Assembly (NCBI GenBank): GCA_024180945.1
Contig: JAKSGN010000038.1
Coordinates: 2,418,001 to 2,482,000, forward strand
Direction of reading: 5' to 3'
Length of the DNA stretch: 64,000 bases
Source of the DNA: Macrophomina tecta
Taxonomy: Eukaryota > Ascomycota > Dothideomycetes > Botryosphaeriales > Botryosphaeriaceae
Within the stretch, counting starts at the first letter, position 1; every line of letters begins with the position of its first letter. Below the pieces are notes generated by a model that was not told the origin of the DNA, made no database searches, and saw only the letters and a program-made list of their open reading frames with translations. Shown here piece by piece: positions 1-11,614 of the stretch. The translations under genes were made by a program, and so were the position numbers.

Positions 1-1756
1 ATTGCCCCGTTTCTTCCAATAAAAGCCACTGCATGGACACTTCCTGCGCATCTCGTCCATCCAGGCCCATCATCTATACATAAGCGTGTGGATATGAGCG
101 CTGTGATGCGGTGCACGATGTCCTGCTCATCCGGGAGGCGTGCGGACACGTCCGAACGGTCACTTCGCTTCGATTGTCGCGTAGGCTACGTATGGCCACG
201 TACGGCCGTAGGCGTAAAGGAGCGAGCCAGAGCGAGAGTGAATATTTGGGTGCCGTCAAGACAAGGCGGAGGGGATTGGTGAGAGGTGGGGATGAGGACC
301 GCTCCCTCCACTGGGTGAACAACCTACGCGCGTGTATGCGTGTGGAAGGGAGGCGAGGTGTGAAGCATACGTCCGGACGCAGGGTTTCGGAGGCTTTGGT
401 CGTGCTTGGATCTGGGTGGCTGATTCAGCTATCGATACTTCCAATTCATCATTCCCATGAGGAGAATGCTGCTGCTGCTGCTGCTGCCGCCGCCGTCCTT
501 ATACCCGCGGCTCCCCCAGGACGCTAACTTGCTTCCCCCCCCCCCCCAAATTCGCGCGACATAGGAGCAAGTCGTAAGAGTGACATGGTCTCAGTCTACA
601 GCGCAATGCCCCGCCAGAGCCGAAGACGGTGATATGACTTCCTCCTGCGACGAGTCCTGGCCTGTAATTGTCACGAACCTCGTGAACATGGTGTAGAGTA
701 CTCACGCCTGTATATGCTGCCTTTCCGGAACTTCCTTAACCGCCCGAATAGACGTCACACAGTCAACTGCTACCAAAAAAAAAAAAAAAAAAGAAATTAC
801 AACTTTCACGTGCAGAGTCCTCCGCGTGGCCAGGGGCCTGACCTACACACCTTGTGCGCTCAGTCCGAACTTCCCCGCCCCCTATCAATACAATTATCCC
901 TCATCCTCGATCAAACAACTTCTCTTTCTTCTTTAGCTATCTTTGCCTTTTGGCTTAGGTCAAGTGTAGCAACTCTTCTTGTCAGTTTGATATCTAAAAC
1001 GTCCCTATGCCCCCCACCCCTTTTTTATTTTTCTCTTTTTTGGACTAAGCGAGTCTTTAGAAACTGGTCCGGGGTAGCGTTGATCTCGGAATAAGTTTTC
1101 TTGACCAGTGTCGCTCGTACTGCACTGATTCGGTCCGACGCGAAAAAGAGTCGTCTTTTCTTCAGCCCTTGTTGGGGCTGCTGCTGCTTTTTTCGTTATG
1201 TTCTCCAGCAGGCGTGGGAACTCGAGGAAGAAAGGATGCGAAAATGTGGCAGTGTCGTGTGTTGTTGAGTAACAAGCTTTGTGTTAGCAGGGACGGACGT
1301 GAGAGGTCACTGCAGTGAACATAGGGCAGCTACTCGCAACTGTCATCACTTGAAGTCAATTGTCGAACCAGGCTTTGAGTTCCTTCATTAGGAGCCTTGA
1401 ATGGTCTGGTACATCGGCCAAAATGAGGCTGAATCACGCGGAGCGAGCAGAGCCACTTTGATCCCGGATTGGCTCACTGCTTTTGCCAATTCAGCAGGGC
1501 GAGAAGAATTGGCGGAGCAACGAGGGTCGTCTCTGCAGGATGATCCCGGCCGCGCTGTCTTTTCAATGCCCCAAAGCTTCCACACTGCATCCACAATTAC
1601 TGGAGCAAATTCCATGCTGCGCTCCAGCGAGGACGCAGCAGCGTATGGAATCGCCTCCCAGGCACGGCCTCAGTTCTTCAAGTGCGACAGTCGCCTATCT
1701 CATGGGTAGTGCAGATGGGATTCCTTCCACTGCTTTCTTGTGCCTGCGACGAGAGA
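1..1756. other. Left-end region without a recognisable gene
   Basis: I find no gene I can support here. Open frames exist on both strands, but none has a recognisable domain or convincing splice signals. Simple-sequence tracts include a GCT/GCC triplet run near 468-496, a run of 13 C at 535-547 and a run of 18 A at 775-792. The right part, roughly 1400-1756, probably includes the 3' untranslated region of the ILM1-like gene on the minus strand. Confidence 0.5.
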
Positions 1757-2397
1757 TCAATCGTCTCTCAGCAGCTCAGCCTCCCGCTTCCTTCTCTCCA
1801 ACAGACGCTCGGCGAACTTGGACCTCTCGTCCCTCAAAGTGACATACGCCTGCGTACCATCATTAGCTCCAGACCATATCCCCCAACACGATGGAACAAC
1901 GTACCCAAAACCAAAGTGTGCACTCGAAGAAGCCGAAGGTGAAGACCAGCCTGTTCTTCAAAGGATCCCCGACGCCGCGGTTGAACATGCTCTGGCCGGG
2001 AGCAGGCTTGCAGGCGTACGTGTATCCAGTCAGGCAGATGAGGAACATGAGGCGGAGTGGAATGTTGTTTGCCCAGTAAGGAAAGGCAATCTCCTCGTCC
2101 ATGGAGACGGCGATGAGGTCGGAGAGGCCGAGGAGGGCGAGGATGATCGAGGCAAAGGCGGTGGCGGAATTGGGCTTCAGGAACTGAGTGGGTTCAGGCT
2201 GGATGGGGCATATCAGTACTGGCGTAATGCCATTCGCCCAGCATCAGGGGAAGGCGTACGATGCGCATTGCTTCTCCGAACAGAAAGACCAGATTTTGAT
2301 CCGCAACGACCCGCGGGGCACTGAGCAGGTACCATGCGAGGGTGAGATGGAAGAGGCACAAGCCCCGGATGATTGCGAACGAAGAGATGATTGCCAT
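1757..2397 (-). CDS. ILM1: Ilm1-like ER membrane protein (increased loss of mitochondrial DNA 1 family)
   Basis: Spliced from three exons, 2397-2260, 2183-1905 and 1849-1757, giving 169 residues; both introns are phase 0 with GTACGC/GTACGT donors and CAG acceptors. The protein has about four hydrophobic segments: an N-terminal one (residues about 2-28, containing LCLFHLTLAWYLL), one around ATAFASIILALLGLSDLIAV, one around LRLMFLICLTGYTYA, and one around FTFGFFECTLWFW. It ends in a charged tail starting TLRDERSK. This order matches the small fungal Ilm1 family; in yeast the protein is an ER membrane protein whose loss destabilises mitochondrial DNA, and its biochemical role is unclear. I chose the ATG at 2397 because it lies directly before the first hydrophobic segment; the frame is open further upstream without homology. 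It is divergent from the dipeptidase gene, 288 bp apart. Confidence 0.85.
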
Positions 2398-2685
2398 GGT
2401 GTCGGTGCTGGTGTAGCAGCTGCGTGGGGGGGCACACGGAGGTAGACGAGCTTTTGCGTGGTGCTGGAGCTGTGAGCTGGAGAGACGACGGGACACAACG
2501 CGTGGGAGGATCGGCGCAGGGGCTGGGGCCGACGTCATCCCGGGCGGCGGTGGCCTGCACCTGAGCTCTCCCGCCGCGAGTCATACCGATAGTTAAACCC
2601 CCACCACTGCCGATGTGCAAATAAACCCGCTCGCCGTGCTCCGTATGTCCCGCCGTTCCCCTCAATCCTCACTTGGCATTGGAAC

Positions 2686-4303
2686 ATGGCGGCTGAGAAG
2701 ACTCCAGTCGGCACCAAGGACCCCGACGCCATTGCTTACCAGAAGCGGCTGGCTCTGCGCCGTGCAGCCCGCGGATCTGAGGGCCGCGTCTTCAATTATC
2801 TCGTTTTCCCCGTCCTGATCCTCGTGAGCTTGTGGGCGTATTGGAGATATGATTTCAATTGCCTCACTCAAGACTGCACGTCGATCGAATACCGCGCCCA
2901 GAAGATCCTGAAAGAGAACCCTCTCATCGGTGCTGAGAAGACGTGCCCTTGCCGTTGCGTGTAACCTCCGCTAACGTGGCACAGATGGCCACAACGATCT
3001 TTTCATTATGATGAGATATCTCTATGGAAACCGCATCAACACGGGCAATTTCTCGACCAAGTTTGAAAATGGCGGTCTGGAGTACCACACCGACATTCCC
3101 CGTATCGAGGCGGGCTTGAGCAGCGGTGCTTTCTGGAGCGCTTTTCTCCCATGCCCTCAAAATGGAACCGACTTCTCCGATGAAGCGTATGCTCCCAGTA
3201 CGTCCTCTCCTTGGTCTCTGCAGCACTTTCCTTGCTCGTAGTTGTTTCTCTGTACCTTCGAGCTAGCTCAATCCAAACCCCTTCGGTTGATCCCCCCAGA
3301 CGACGAAGTTGAGTGTCTTACTTACTTCCGCCCAGTCGTCAAGGCTACTCTGGAGCAATTAGATCTCTATCACCGTCTGGCAGCCAAGTATCCTAAATAC
3401 TTCACTCCCACGCCTGATAGCGCCTCTGCTCTGCGCGCATTCGACGAAGGCCGCTACATCGCCCCGGTCATCATCGAAGGCCTCCACCAGATCGGCAACT
3501 CCATCCCCACTCTCCGCCTCTACCACCAGCTAGGCGTCCGCTATGCCACGCTGACCTGGAACTGCCACAACATCTACGCCGACGCTGCCGTCGTCACCAA
3601 CGAGCAGGGCCAAAGCGTCCGCAGCAGCCCCTACTGGGGCGGCGTGTCGCCCGCCGGCCGCAGCCTGATCGAGGAGATGAACCGGCTGGGCATGATCGTC
3701 GACCTCGCCCACGTCAGCCCCGACACGATGCGCGATGTGCTCGCCGGCTCCCAGGACGGCAGCTGGGCCGGCAGCATCGCTCCGCCCATCTTCTCGCACA
3801 GCTCCGCCTACGCCCTCTGCCCCCACCCGCGCAACGTACCCGACGACATCCTGCGCCTCGTCAAGCAACGTAACTCCATCGTCATGGTTAATTTCAATCC
3901 CGGTTTCATCTCGTGCACCGAGGCGGACAATGAATCTGGCATCCCGGACCTGTACGAGCCGAACGTGACGCTGGCGCAGGTTGTGAGGCACGTCAAGCAT
4001 ATCGGCGAGCTGATCGGGTACGACCATGTCGGCCTCGGCACCGATTACGATGGCATTGAGAGCACGCCGAAGGGCTTGGAGGACGTGAGCAAGTACCCCG
4101 ACCTGGTGGCTGCTTTCTTGGAGGCTGGCATCAGTGACGAGGATGCGGCTAAGATCGTGGGGAGGAACTTACTGAGGGTCTGGGACGAGGTTGATCGTGT
4201 CGCGGCGAGGCTGCAGAAGGAGAGACCACCATTCGAGGATGGCGTATCGGATTTCGAGGCGAAGGGCATGCCGAATTGGACTGATAGTACGGATTTCTTG
4301 TAA
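2686..4303 (+). CDS. Membrane dipeptidase, peptidase family M19
   Basis: Exons 2686-2929, 2985-3197 and 3300-4303 encode 486 residues. A single transmembrane segment at about residues 36-53 (NYLVFPVLILVSLW) with an arginine-rich cytoplasmic side suggests a type II membrane anchor. The rest is a zinc dipeptidase barrel. Visible metal-site motifs are DGHNDL (about residues 82-87; His and Asp ligands), IIEG (bridging Glu, near 212), VDLAHVS (His near 290), FSHSSA (His near 319) and GLGTDYDG (Asp near 400). The family hydrolyses dipeptides, including some D-residue and beta-lactam-like substrates; the substrate here cannot be read from sequence. The DGHNDL motif is interrupted by the first intron after the first base of its Asp codon, and the joined frame restores it exactly. 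All catalytic motifs are present, so the enzyme should be active. Confidence 0.93.
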
Positions 4304-4764
4304 CTGTGGGTATGCGAGAAGAGTATATGCTGATATCGGTCATTTGCGTCCAGATGACGGCTATTTCGGTGGCTATGGGGGTTTGTTGCGAAGAGGGAGG
4401 GCCAAGAGGTTGAGGGTAATAGAATCACGGGACTAGATGCTGGACTGGACGGGACTGCTTTGGAACGAACTATCTGTCCTATCCGAGAGCAGTGAAATAG
4501 CAATGAAAGAGCTGGCAAATTTATTGACTATTCATCAATCGACTACACAAAGTCAAGCGTAAATGTATATGTTGATCAATAGTTCCTCTGGCACCGCTAC
4601 CCCGAGCTGACTCCCAATGCAAGCAAACTTGAAGTATTCGTTCGAGCAAGTGACGCAAATATGATCCTCGTTTATATTTGACAAATCAACAAAACGCCTC
4701 AGTCTGACTTCACCCCTACTATACACGCACAGTTTCCGGGCCTATGCGAGATATTGTCATCTTT

Positions 4765-5199
4765 TTATCCACCAACATTGAAAACGCCAAAATAATAATA
4801 AAAAAAAGAACAGAAAAAGAAAAACGCAAGGAGGGAGAGCACAACGTACATTCCAGTATAGACCTGGTTTCGTGGTGTTCTCTCTGGGACCCAGATAGCA
4901 ACGATACGCATTGCTTTCGTAGTACCTGCAATTCCGTTCCGCCCACAAGCCTCCACAGTACACTCGATATTAGGGCCATCGTCGTTAGCACACGCGACAG
5001 TAGGATTTCCGCTAGTATCACATTAGCCTTGTCGTTACGGCAGATTGTACAAGATGTACTCTGTAAGACTTAGCGCAGCCTTCTGTCCATCACAGATTCC
5101 CCAAACAGGCAAGCGAAGTAATGTTCTGTAGAATATTGCCTGCCCAAGAGCGGGGGTGGAGAGGGATAAGAAAGGAAATATGAGTAGAAAGGACTTCAT
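4765..5199 (-). CDS. Candidate small secreted protein, uncertain gene model
   Basis: Exon 5199-5060 begins with a convincing signal peptide (MKSFLLIFPFLSLSTPALG, cleavage likely after AxG). A 48-nt intron (5059-5012) with donor GTACAT, a GGCTAATG branch-like site and a TAG acceptor joins it in frame to an exon starting GNPTVACANDDGP and containing three Cys (VAC, IEC, EAC). Read straight through, the frame ends at 4765 in a Phe/Tyr-rich tail derived from a poly-T tract, which looks unnatural. A neighbouring frame over 4810-4960 is also Cys-rich (segments NCRYYESNAYRC and RCALPPC), so a second intron or a frameshift may exist. I do not recognise a family. It could be a small cysteine-rich secreted protein, a decayed copy of one, or chance. 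Confidence 0.3.
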
Positions 5200-5964
5200 C
5201 TTCGTTGGTACAAGCAAACGCAGCGTTGAGAGTAACGTCCAAGAAAGAAGCCGGTCAGGCTTTAATAATGCTTTTGGTGTCTTTATTCTAAATTCAGGAA
5301 GAAAGTAAATCTGAGACGCAGACCGTATCTAGACTTTGGGGCGACTGATAGGGAGCAATGGTTTCCTGGAGAATAGGACATTTGCGGGATAGTGCGCCGA
5401 GCTATGGTTTGCTAAACGAGGCTGTAACCGATCTTTCGTCACTTTCGGAATACTACTCACGCTACTCTCTAAAGAGGCTTTTTTTTTTTTTTTTATTGGT
5501 TCGTTTCCATGAATCATAATTGCGGACATGCCCCTGCAGACAGTGCGCGGTGATTTGTCCCATCGACCAATAGCTTAGGACACCACCGTGCCTTTTACAC
5601 AACAGCATTTACGAAAGGGATCCCTTGTAATATGTTTCCAGTGATGTCGTTGCCGAGCGATCCAGCAGAACCTAATACGTCGTATCAAACCTGCACATCC
5701 TCTCCATGGACAAACTTTTACTGTGATCCTCTTGGCTGTCTTGCAAACAAAATTGTTGAATAACGCCCTTCCGCAGGAGGTACGATTCTATATATTCCAA
5801 TAATGCATTAGACTGATTGATCCCCTTTTCCGCGCCCTGCCCCAATTTATAAAAAAAATCCTTGCTGAAAGGATTGGAAACTGGAAACTTACCACTTCAG
5901 AACGCCTCTTTACTCGACCCGTGATGATGCAGAGAAAGTATAAAGACGAAGAACTATAACCATC

Positions 5965-6459
5965 TCAATCTTTCAGCCCCTGCTTCCCCTGGATCGCTGG
6001 CGTAGTGTGTGATGCGCCTACCCGGTCTGCACAGGGGAGGGCCACCTCATAGATGGCGACTACCGAGGCGGTGGGCGAGTCGTCACCGTAGTCAAATCCC
6101 TCCTGGTACAGCATGCGTCCAGTTATGCTCCCGAAGCAATCCTCGAATACGATCATGAGAGCTCACGCGGTTCTGGGGGTCCAGGCGCTGGGGCTCCTCG
6201 TGCGGCTGGGCCAGCCGGCGGGCGTCGGGACCGATGATGGTGGAGGAAGAGGTGGGGCAGCTGAAGAGGTCGGCGCCAATGGAAAGCTCTAACTGGAGCG
6301 TGGTGGCCAGCTTTTGCGATCATGGACGTAGCCGCAGGGGAGAGCTAACACTTCATCACGCTTGGCATCGTCGATCTGGAAGGGATGCCCGCACGTAGAC
6401 CACGCGTCTCCCGGACTAACGGACGCCCGGACGAGAGTGAAGGAGCTCCAAGTAGACAT
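5965..6459 (-). CDS. Candidate three-exon gene, hypothetical protein
   Basis: Three pieces splice in phase 0: 6459-6352, 6292-6167 and 6102-5965, giving 123 residues. The second intron (6166-6103) has a GTGAGC donor, a CATAACT branch-like site and a CCAG acceptor, all typical for this window. The first (6351-6293) has a weaker GTGTTA donor. Exon 2 contains LELSIGADLFSCPTSSS and ends at LDPQNR; exon 3 starts EGFDYGDDSPTASVV. If the first intron is wrong, the alternative is a one-base frameshift in the AAAA run near 6314, which would make this a pseudogene. I recognise no domain. The support is only the in-frame splice sites and protein-like composition. Confidence 0.3.
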
Positions 6460-7092
6460 GCTTGTTCTTTTACTTGGAGTATCGAGAGGAAGTAGTGTGG
6501 AATCAGAGGATACAGCAGGCTGTGCACTCTGGCATCCCACTGTGCCAGAGGTTAGCATGCACCAAGAATGCAATAGAGTATGTACATTTTTGAGGACTGT
6601 TACAAGGCAGGCTGCATTGACTGGGCTGAATGTCCTCGGCATTGTTGAGGAGACCGGTAGGAAACGAAGGATGGTCTTGGCCAGAGCCCCTCTAATCAAG
6701 TCGCCATCTGGATGGGCTGCTGATGGCACTACAGAACCTATAAGTTTGGGGGTTGTGGGAAAGATGGCTGTGCTACTTGCTTGTGAGTGAGGTCCAACCA
6801 TTCGTGGTGCTAAGGTGTCAGGGTGTGGGCTGGCAGATGCAACATCCTCCGCTCAAGGGACATCTAGGCGGAGCTCGGAAGCGACCGCTAGGCGAGATCG
6901 TTCGCTCAAAGATCAGAGCGAAAGGCATGGTGTGGGTGAAATAGAGGTGAAAGTGGCAGAGCGGTGGAGGGTGGACAGGCTGCTTGGCGCGTTGAAGCGT
7001 GTCACGGCGCGCGTCTTCCCGGCGCCATCACCCGGCGAATTGGCGACGCAGACGACGCCCGCCTCCAGAGCTCCTCCGCTACGCTTCTTGCG

Positions 7093-10000
7093 ATGGCTCC
7101 GTCCAGCTCTCCGTTCTCTGCCTCCCAGAACAAGAAGCAGGCCACCATCTCTAGCTTCTTCTCCAAGAAACCCTCCACCGCCCCCAAGCCGCCCCCAGAA
7201 CAGCCCAAGTCGTCGCCTCCACCAGGCGCTAGCGAACAAGAGAACGACGAATCTCGCCAGAGCTCCGCCGACGAAGACGAAGAACCCACGGCTTCCCGCC
7301 GAGGCTTTTCCAGTGCCCTCAAGCGCGCCCAGACCAGCGACAGCAACCCCACCATCTCTGCTCCGAAACCCAAACGAGCCCGAAGAACCGTCCACGATGA
7401 AGACGATGATGACTTCGTCCCGCCCGATGATGCACGCGATCTTTCGCCCGAATCAACGGTCGATGCCCGACAATCACTAGGTAGTGTGAGCGAGGCGAAT
7501 GTCAATGGCTCGCGGAAGCTGAAGGGGACCGAGAGGACTTCGAAATTCGTCTTTTCAAGCTCCCCAGTCCAGGCTGAGAACCAAGCAGAATCCGATACCG
7601 AGGAAGCAAGGCGAGTGAAGGAGAAGCTCCACCAGAAGTTCGTAAAGAAGCTCGGCAGGCCCGACAGTATCGCGGAAATCAAGAGGAGGAATAACACCAT
7701 CAGCGAAGACGTCGCTGACGGCGACGAGGACGAGGATGAGGCTCCTGAAGATGACGAACCGCCTTCGAAGTCGAAAGCAAAGGGCAGAGGCGGTGCAGCC
7801 GCGAAGAGGGGTGGCCATAAGTTGACTCCAATGGAGAGGCAAATCATCGACTTGAAACAAAGCCATCCCGATACAATACTGGTTGTCGAAGTCGGCTACA
7901 AGTTTCGGTTCTTTGGAGAAGACGCCCGAGTCGCTGCAAAAGAGCTGGGCATTGTCTGCATACCGGGGAAGTTTAGGTTTGACGAGCACCCTTCGGAAGC
8001 CCATCTGGATCGATTCGCTGGTGCCAGCTTTCCTACCCATCGATTGCACGTGCATGTCAAGCGCTTAGTAGCCGCAGGCCACAAGGTCGGTGTGGTCAGG
8101 CAGCTCGAAACCGCCGCGCTGAAGAAGGCTGGAGACAACAGAAACGCCCCATTCGTTCGCAAGCTCACCAACTTGTACACCAAAGCTACCTACATTGACG
8201 ACGTAGAGGGTCTGGAAGGGGCTGGTGCAAACGCTAGCTCGAATTCTCCGGCTACCGGATATATTCTTTGTCTAACGGAGAGCAACGCCAAAGGCTGGGG
8301 TACAGACGAAAAAGTGCACATAGGCGTTGTCGCTGTTCAGCCTGCCACCGGTGACATCATCTACGATGACTTCGAGGATGGCTTCATGAGGAGCGAAATT
8401 GAGACGCGATTGCTCCACATAGCCCCATCCGAGTTCTTGATTGTTGGCGATGTTTCCAAAGCAACGGAGAAGATTGTTCACCATCTTTCCGGCTCGAAGA
8501 GAAATGTTTTTGGGGACCAAGCACGTGTCGAGAGAGTGGAGAAGCCAAAGACGATGGCTGCCCAGGCGTACAGTCATATCTCCAACTTCTACGCAGACAA
8601 GATGAAGAGTGCAGATGAGCATTCGGAATCAGCAGCTACTGTGCTAGACAAGGTCCACGCGCTCTCAGAGCATGTTACCATATGCCTGTCAGCTCTTATC
8701 ACGCATATGACCGAGTACGGTCTGGAGCACGTTTTCGACTTAACCAAGAACTTCCAAGCTTTCAGTGCTCGTTCTCACATGATGCTTAATGGTAACACGT
8801 TGAGCAGCCTGGAGATCTACCAAAACCAGACTGATCACACGGTCAAGGGAAGCCTATTCTGGACCATGGATAGGACGAAGACGCGCTTCGGTCAACGGTT
8901 GCTGCGGAAGTGGGTTGGAAGGCCTCTGCTCAACAAGGAGAAGCTTGAAGAACGTATCGATGCCGTGGAAGAGTTGCGCAACGGCGACAAGGTCGTTGTA
9001 CTGGAGAAGCTAAAACGCCTTCTTAGCCAGGTGAAGACGGATCTGGAGAAATCATTGATTCGGATTTACTACCAGAAATGTACCCGCCCAGAGCTTTTAG
9101 CGGTTTTACAAACACTGCAGCGCATCGCCAGTGAGTACGCACACGTCACGTCTCCCGAGAAGGCTGGCTTCTCCTCGCCCATCCTCCAGGAAGCAATCGC
9201 AAGCTTGCCCCTCATCTCCAAGGATGTCGTCGGTTTCTTGGATAGGATCAACCTTCAAGCAGCCAAGGATGACGACAAGTACACATTCTTCAGAGAAGAG
9301 CATGAGACTGAGGATATCACGGACCACAAGATGGGCATTGTTAGTGTTGAACATGATCTGAAAGAACACAAGAATGAGATCGCAAAGAAGCTGGGGAAAT
9401 CAAAGATCGACTATGCCACGAAGTCCGGCATCGAATTCCTGATTGAAGTCCCCAACGCGGAGGTGAAGAAAGTACCAGCGTCTTGGGCGAAAATCAGCGG
9501 CACGAAACAAGTCTCGCGCTTCCACACGCCAGAGGTCATACGGCTTCTCAGGGAGCGTGACCAGCACAAGGAGGCTTTAGCCGCCGCCTGCGACGTGGCA
9601 TTCAAGGATCTTCTTGTCGAGATAGGCACAAAATACCAGCCCTTCCGCGACTGCGTGCAATCCCTCGCCACGTTGGACTGCTTGCTTTCACTCGCCGAGA
9701 TCAGCAACCAGCCAGGCTACGTCAAGCCTGCCTACACGGACGACGTACGCATCGACGTCTCCGGGGGGCGCCATCCCATGGTCGAGCAACTCCTCCTCGA
9801 AGCCTATGTTCCCAACGACACTCACCTCTCCTCAACCTCTTCTTCCGGCACGCCGCGGGCGCTCCTCATTACTGGGCCCAACATGGGCGGCAAGTCCTCC
9901 TTCGTCCGCCAGGTCGCCCTCATCTGCATCATGGCGCAAGTCGGCTCATACGTGCCCGCGTCCTCGGCCACGCTCGGCATGCTCGACGCCGTCCTCACCC

Positions 10001-10659
10001 GCATGGGTGCCTTCGACAACATGATGGCCGGCGAGTCGACATTCATGGTCGAGCTATCCGAGACCGCTGACATTCTCAAACAAGCCACGCCCCGCTCCCT
10101 CGTCATCCTCGACGAGCTCGGCCGCGGCACCAGCACCCATGACGGCGTCGCCATCGCCCATGCCGTCCTCGACTACGTCGTTAGGGACCTCCGCGCTCTT
10201 ACCCTCTTCATTACGCACTATCAGAACCTGGCCCGCCTGGCTGATGCCTTCCCGGACGGCGCGCTGAGGAACGTGCACATGCGGTTCGAGGAGAAGGAGG
10301 GCGGCGGCGCCGGCCGCAATAAGAAGGGCGTCGGCGAGGAGATAACGTTTCTGTACGAGGTTGGCGAGGGCGTCGCGCACCGCAGTTACGGACTCAATGT
10401 GGCGCGCCTGGCGAACGTGCCCGACGCGGTGCTCGAGGTCGCGGCCGTCAAGAGCGCGGAGCTGGAAGAGGAGATGCGGAGGCGGAAGTTTGTCGGGCTG
10501 TGAGTTCTCTCTTTTCTTTTCCCGCTCTTTGCATTCTGTCGTCGCTTATGGTCGCTGACTGAGATTTTCATGTACAGATCGGGAACGGTGGCGAAGATGC
10601 TGGACGAGGCGGACGATTTCGACTTGGATGCCGTGGTTAACGGTATCGAGCAGCTGTGA
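7093..10659 (+). CDS. MSH3: DNA mismatch repair protein Msh3 (MutS homologue)
   Basis: Exon 7093-10499 and a short last exon 10578-10659 encode 1162 residues. Msh3 pairs with Msh2 (MutS-beta) in the nucleus to recognise insertion/deletion loops. The N-terminus carries a PCNA-interacting peptide, QATISSFF at residues 16-23, followed by a low-complexity acidic linker. The MutS mismatch-binding domain starts near residue 240 ([16 protein letters not shown]). The C-terminal ATPase has Walker [10 protein letters not shown] near 930 and Walker [16 protein letters not shown] near 1004. [19 protein letters not shown] distinguishes Msh3 from Msh6. The frame is open for 43 codons before ATG 7093, but the PCNA motif sits where expected from this start. 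The last intron (10500-10577) splits a Leu codon after GTGAGT; without splicing the protein stops at once and loses its last 27 residues ([11 protein letters not shown] region). Confidence 0.96.
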
Positions 10660-11614
10660 GTCGGCCCGCTGCGTACGGGCTGGTTAAAAAAGTATGATTA
10701 GGGAATCGGCATTGTACGTATGGACTTGGTGGCTGGTGCGCTCGCTGCAAGTGATCGCCGCATCAATGTAAGGATATTCGACGCGACGGTGGAGGGGGCT
10801 TTGTATGCACCGATGTATTAGTTATGGAATGCGTTCATTTTACAACCCGTATGGGAATTATGATAGTTCTCTAATCGTCCCTTACTGTCCGCCAACGTAC
10901 ACGCCACCTCTTCACCAAATCTCTCCACACAGCAAGCCAGCTCGACACGTTAAGTTGAATACTTCTTTACTCTCATTTGGGGATTTTTTCCCCTCCTCTT
11001 TCTTTTTCTCATGGCCCATATCATTTCGTCGTACAGTTCTTCTTTTTCAGTTCTAGATGCCGGCGGCGAGAAGGGCACAACACAAGCTTCCCTCGAGCAA
11101 TCGAGCAGAAAGCCAGATGCACCATAAGCTGAGAAAGGAGAAACCTCCACTACCCACCATGCACCGAAAGTTTTCCCGCAAAGTGTACAGCCATCCAGTA
11201 AGCATAAGCGAAAGGAGAAAACAGGAAAGAAACAAAAGAAAAGTTGAAGCAAGTTGTCATAGAATGCATGATAGAGAAGAAAAGATGAAGAGCAATGCCA
11301 TGTTGAGGCCTCCCGTAAGGCATCGAGGAGGACAGAGAAGGAAAATGAGAACAGGCTCATCTAGGTCTTGAGAAAGAACAAGCAGTCGGCGTGGTGTGCG
11401 AGAGCGCGAAATCCCTCATTGGTAGACCGCCGTCCACATAACCCTCCCATCACCTACGCCACACCACCATCAAAAATAAAAACGACAATGGTGAAGGGTC
11501 GATACCGGAGAGAAGCCTACTCATCGCCGATTCGTGGAGGACTCTTCGAGTGATCGCTAAAGGGACTCTTGCTGCGCCTGCGCCGTACCCAAAAACACAG
11601 TCCTCTGGTTAGCT
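10660..11614. other. Convergent intergenic region, MSH3 and NEDD8 protease 3' ends
   Basis: These 955 bases lie between two converging genes and should contain both 3' untranslated regions. Short open frames on both strands have no recognisable domain. I see no gene here. Confidence 0.5.

Larger units (their letters stand above)
4304..7092. other. 2.8-kb intergenic region between dipeptidase and MSH3
   Basis: No well-recognised gene lies here. Two small minus-strand candidates are listed separately (4765-5199 and 5965-6459). There is a run of 16 T at 5479-5494. The interval 6460-7092 is the likely promoter and 5' leader of MSH3. It stays open in the MSH3 frame for 43 codons before the chosen MSH3 start, but that part has no family resemblance. 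Confidence 0.5.

Noticed and set aside
6964..7092. In-frame N-terminal extension of MSH3
   Set aside because: The extension lacks an ATG at its start that fits the family, and the PCNA-binding motif is at its usual distance from the ATG at 7093.
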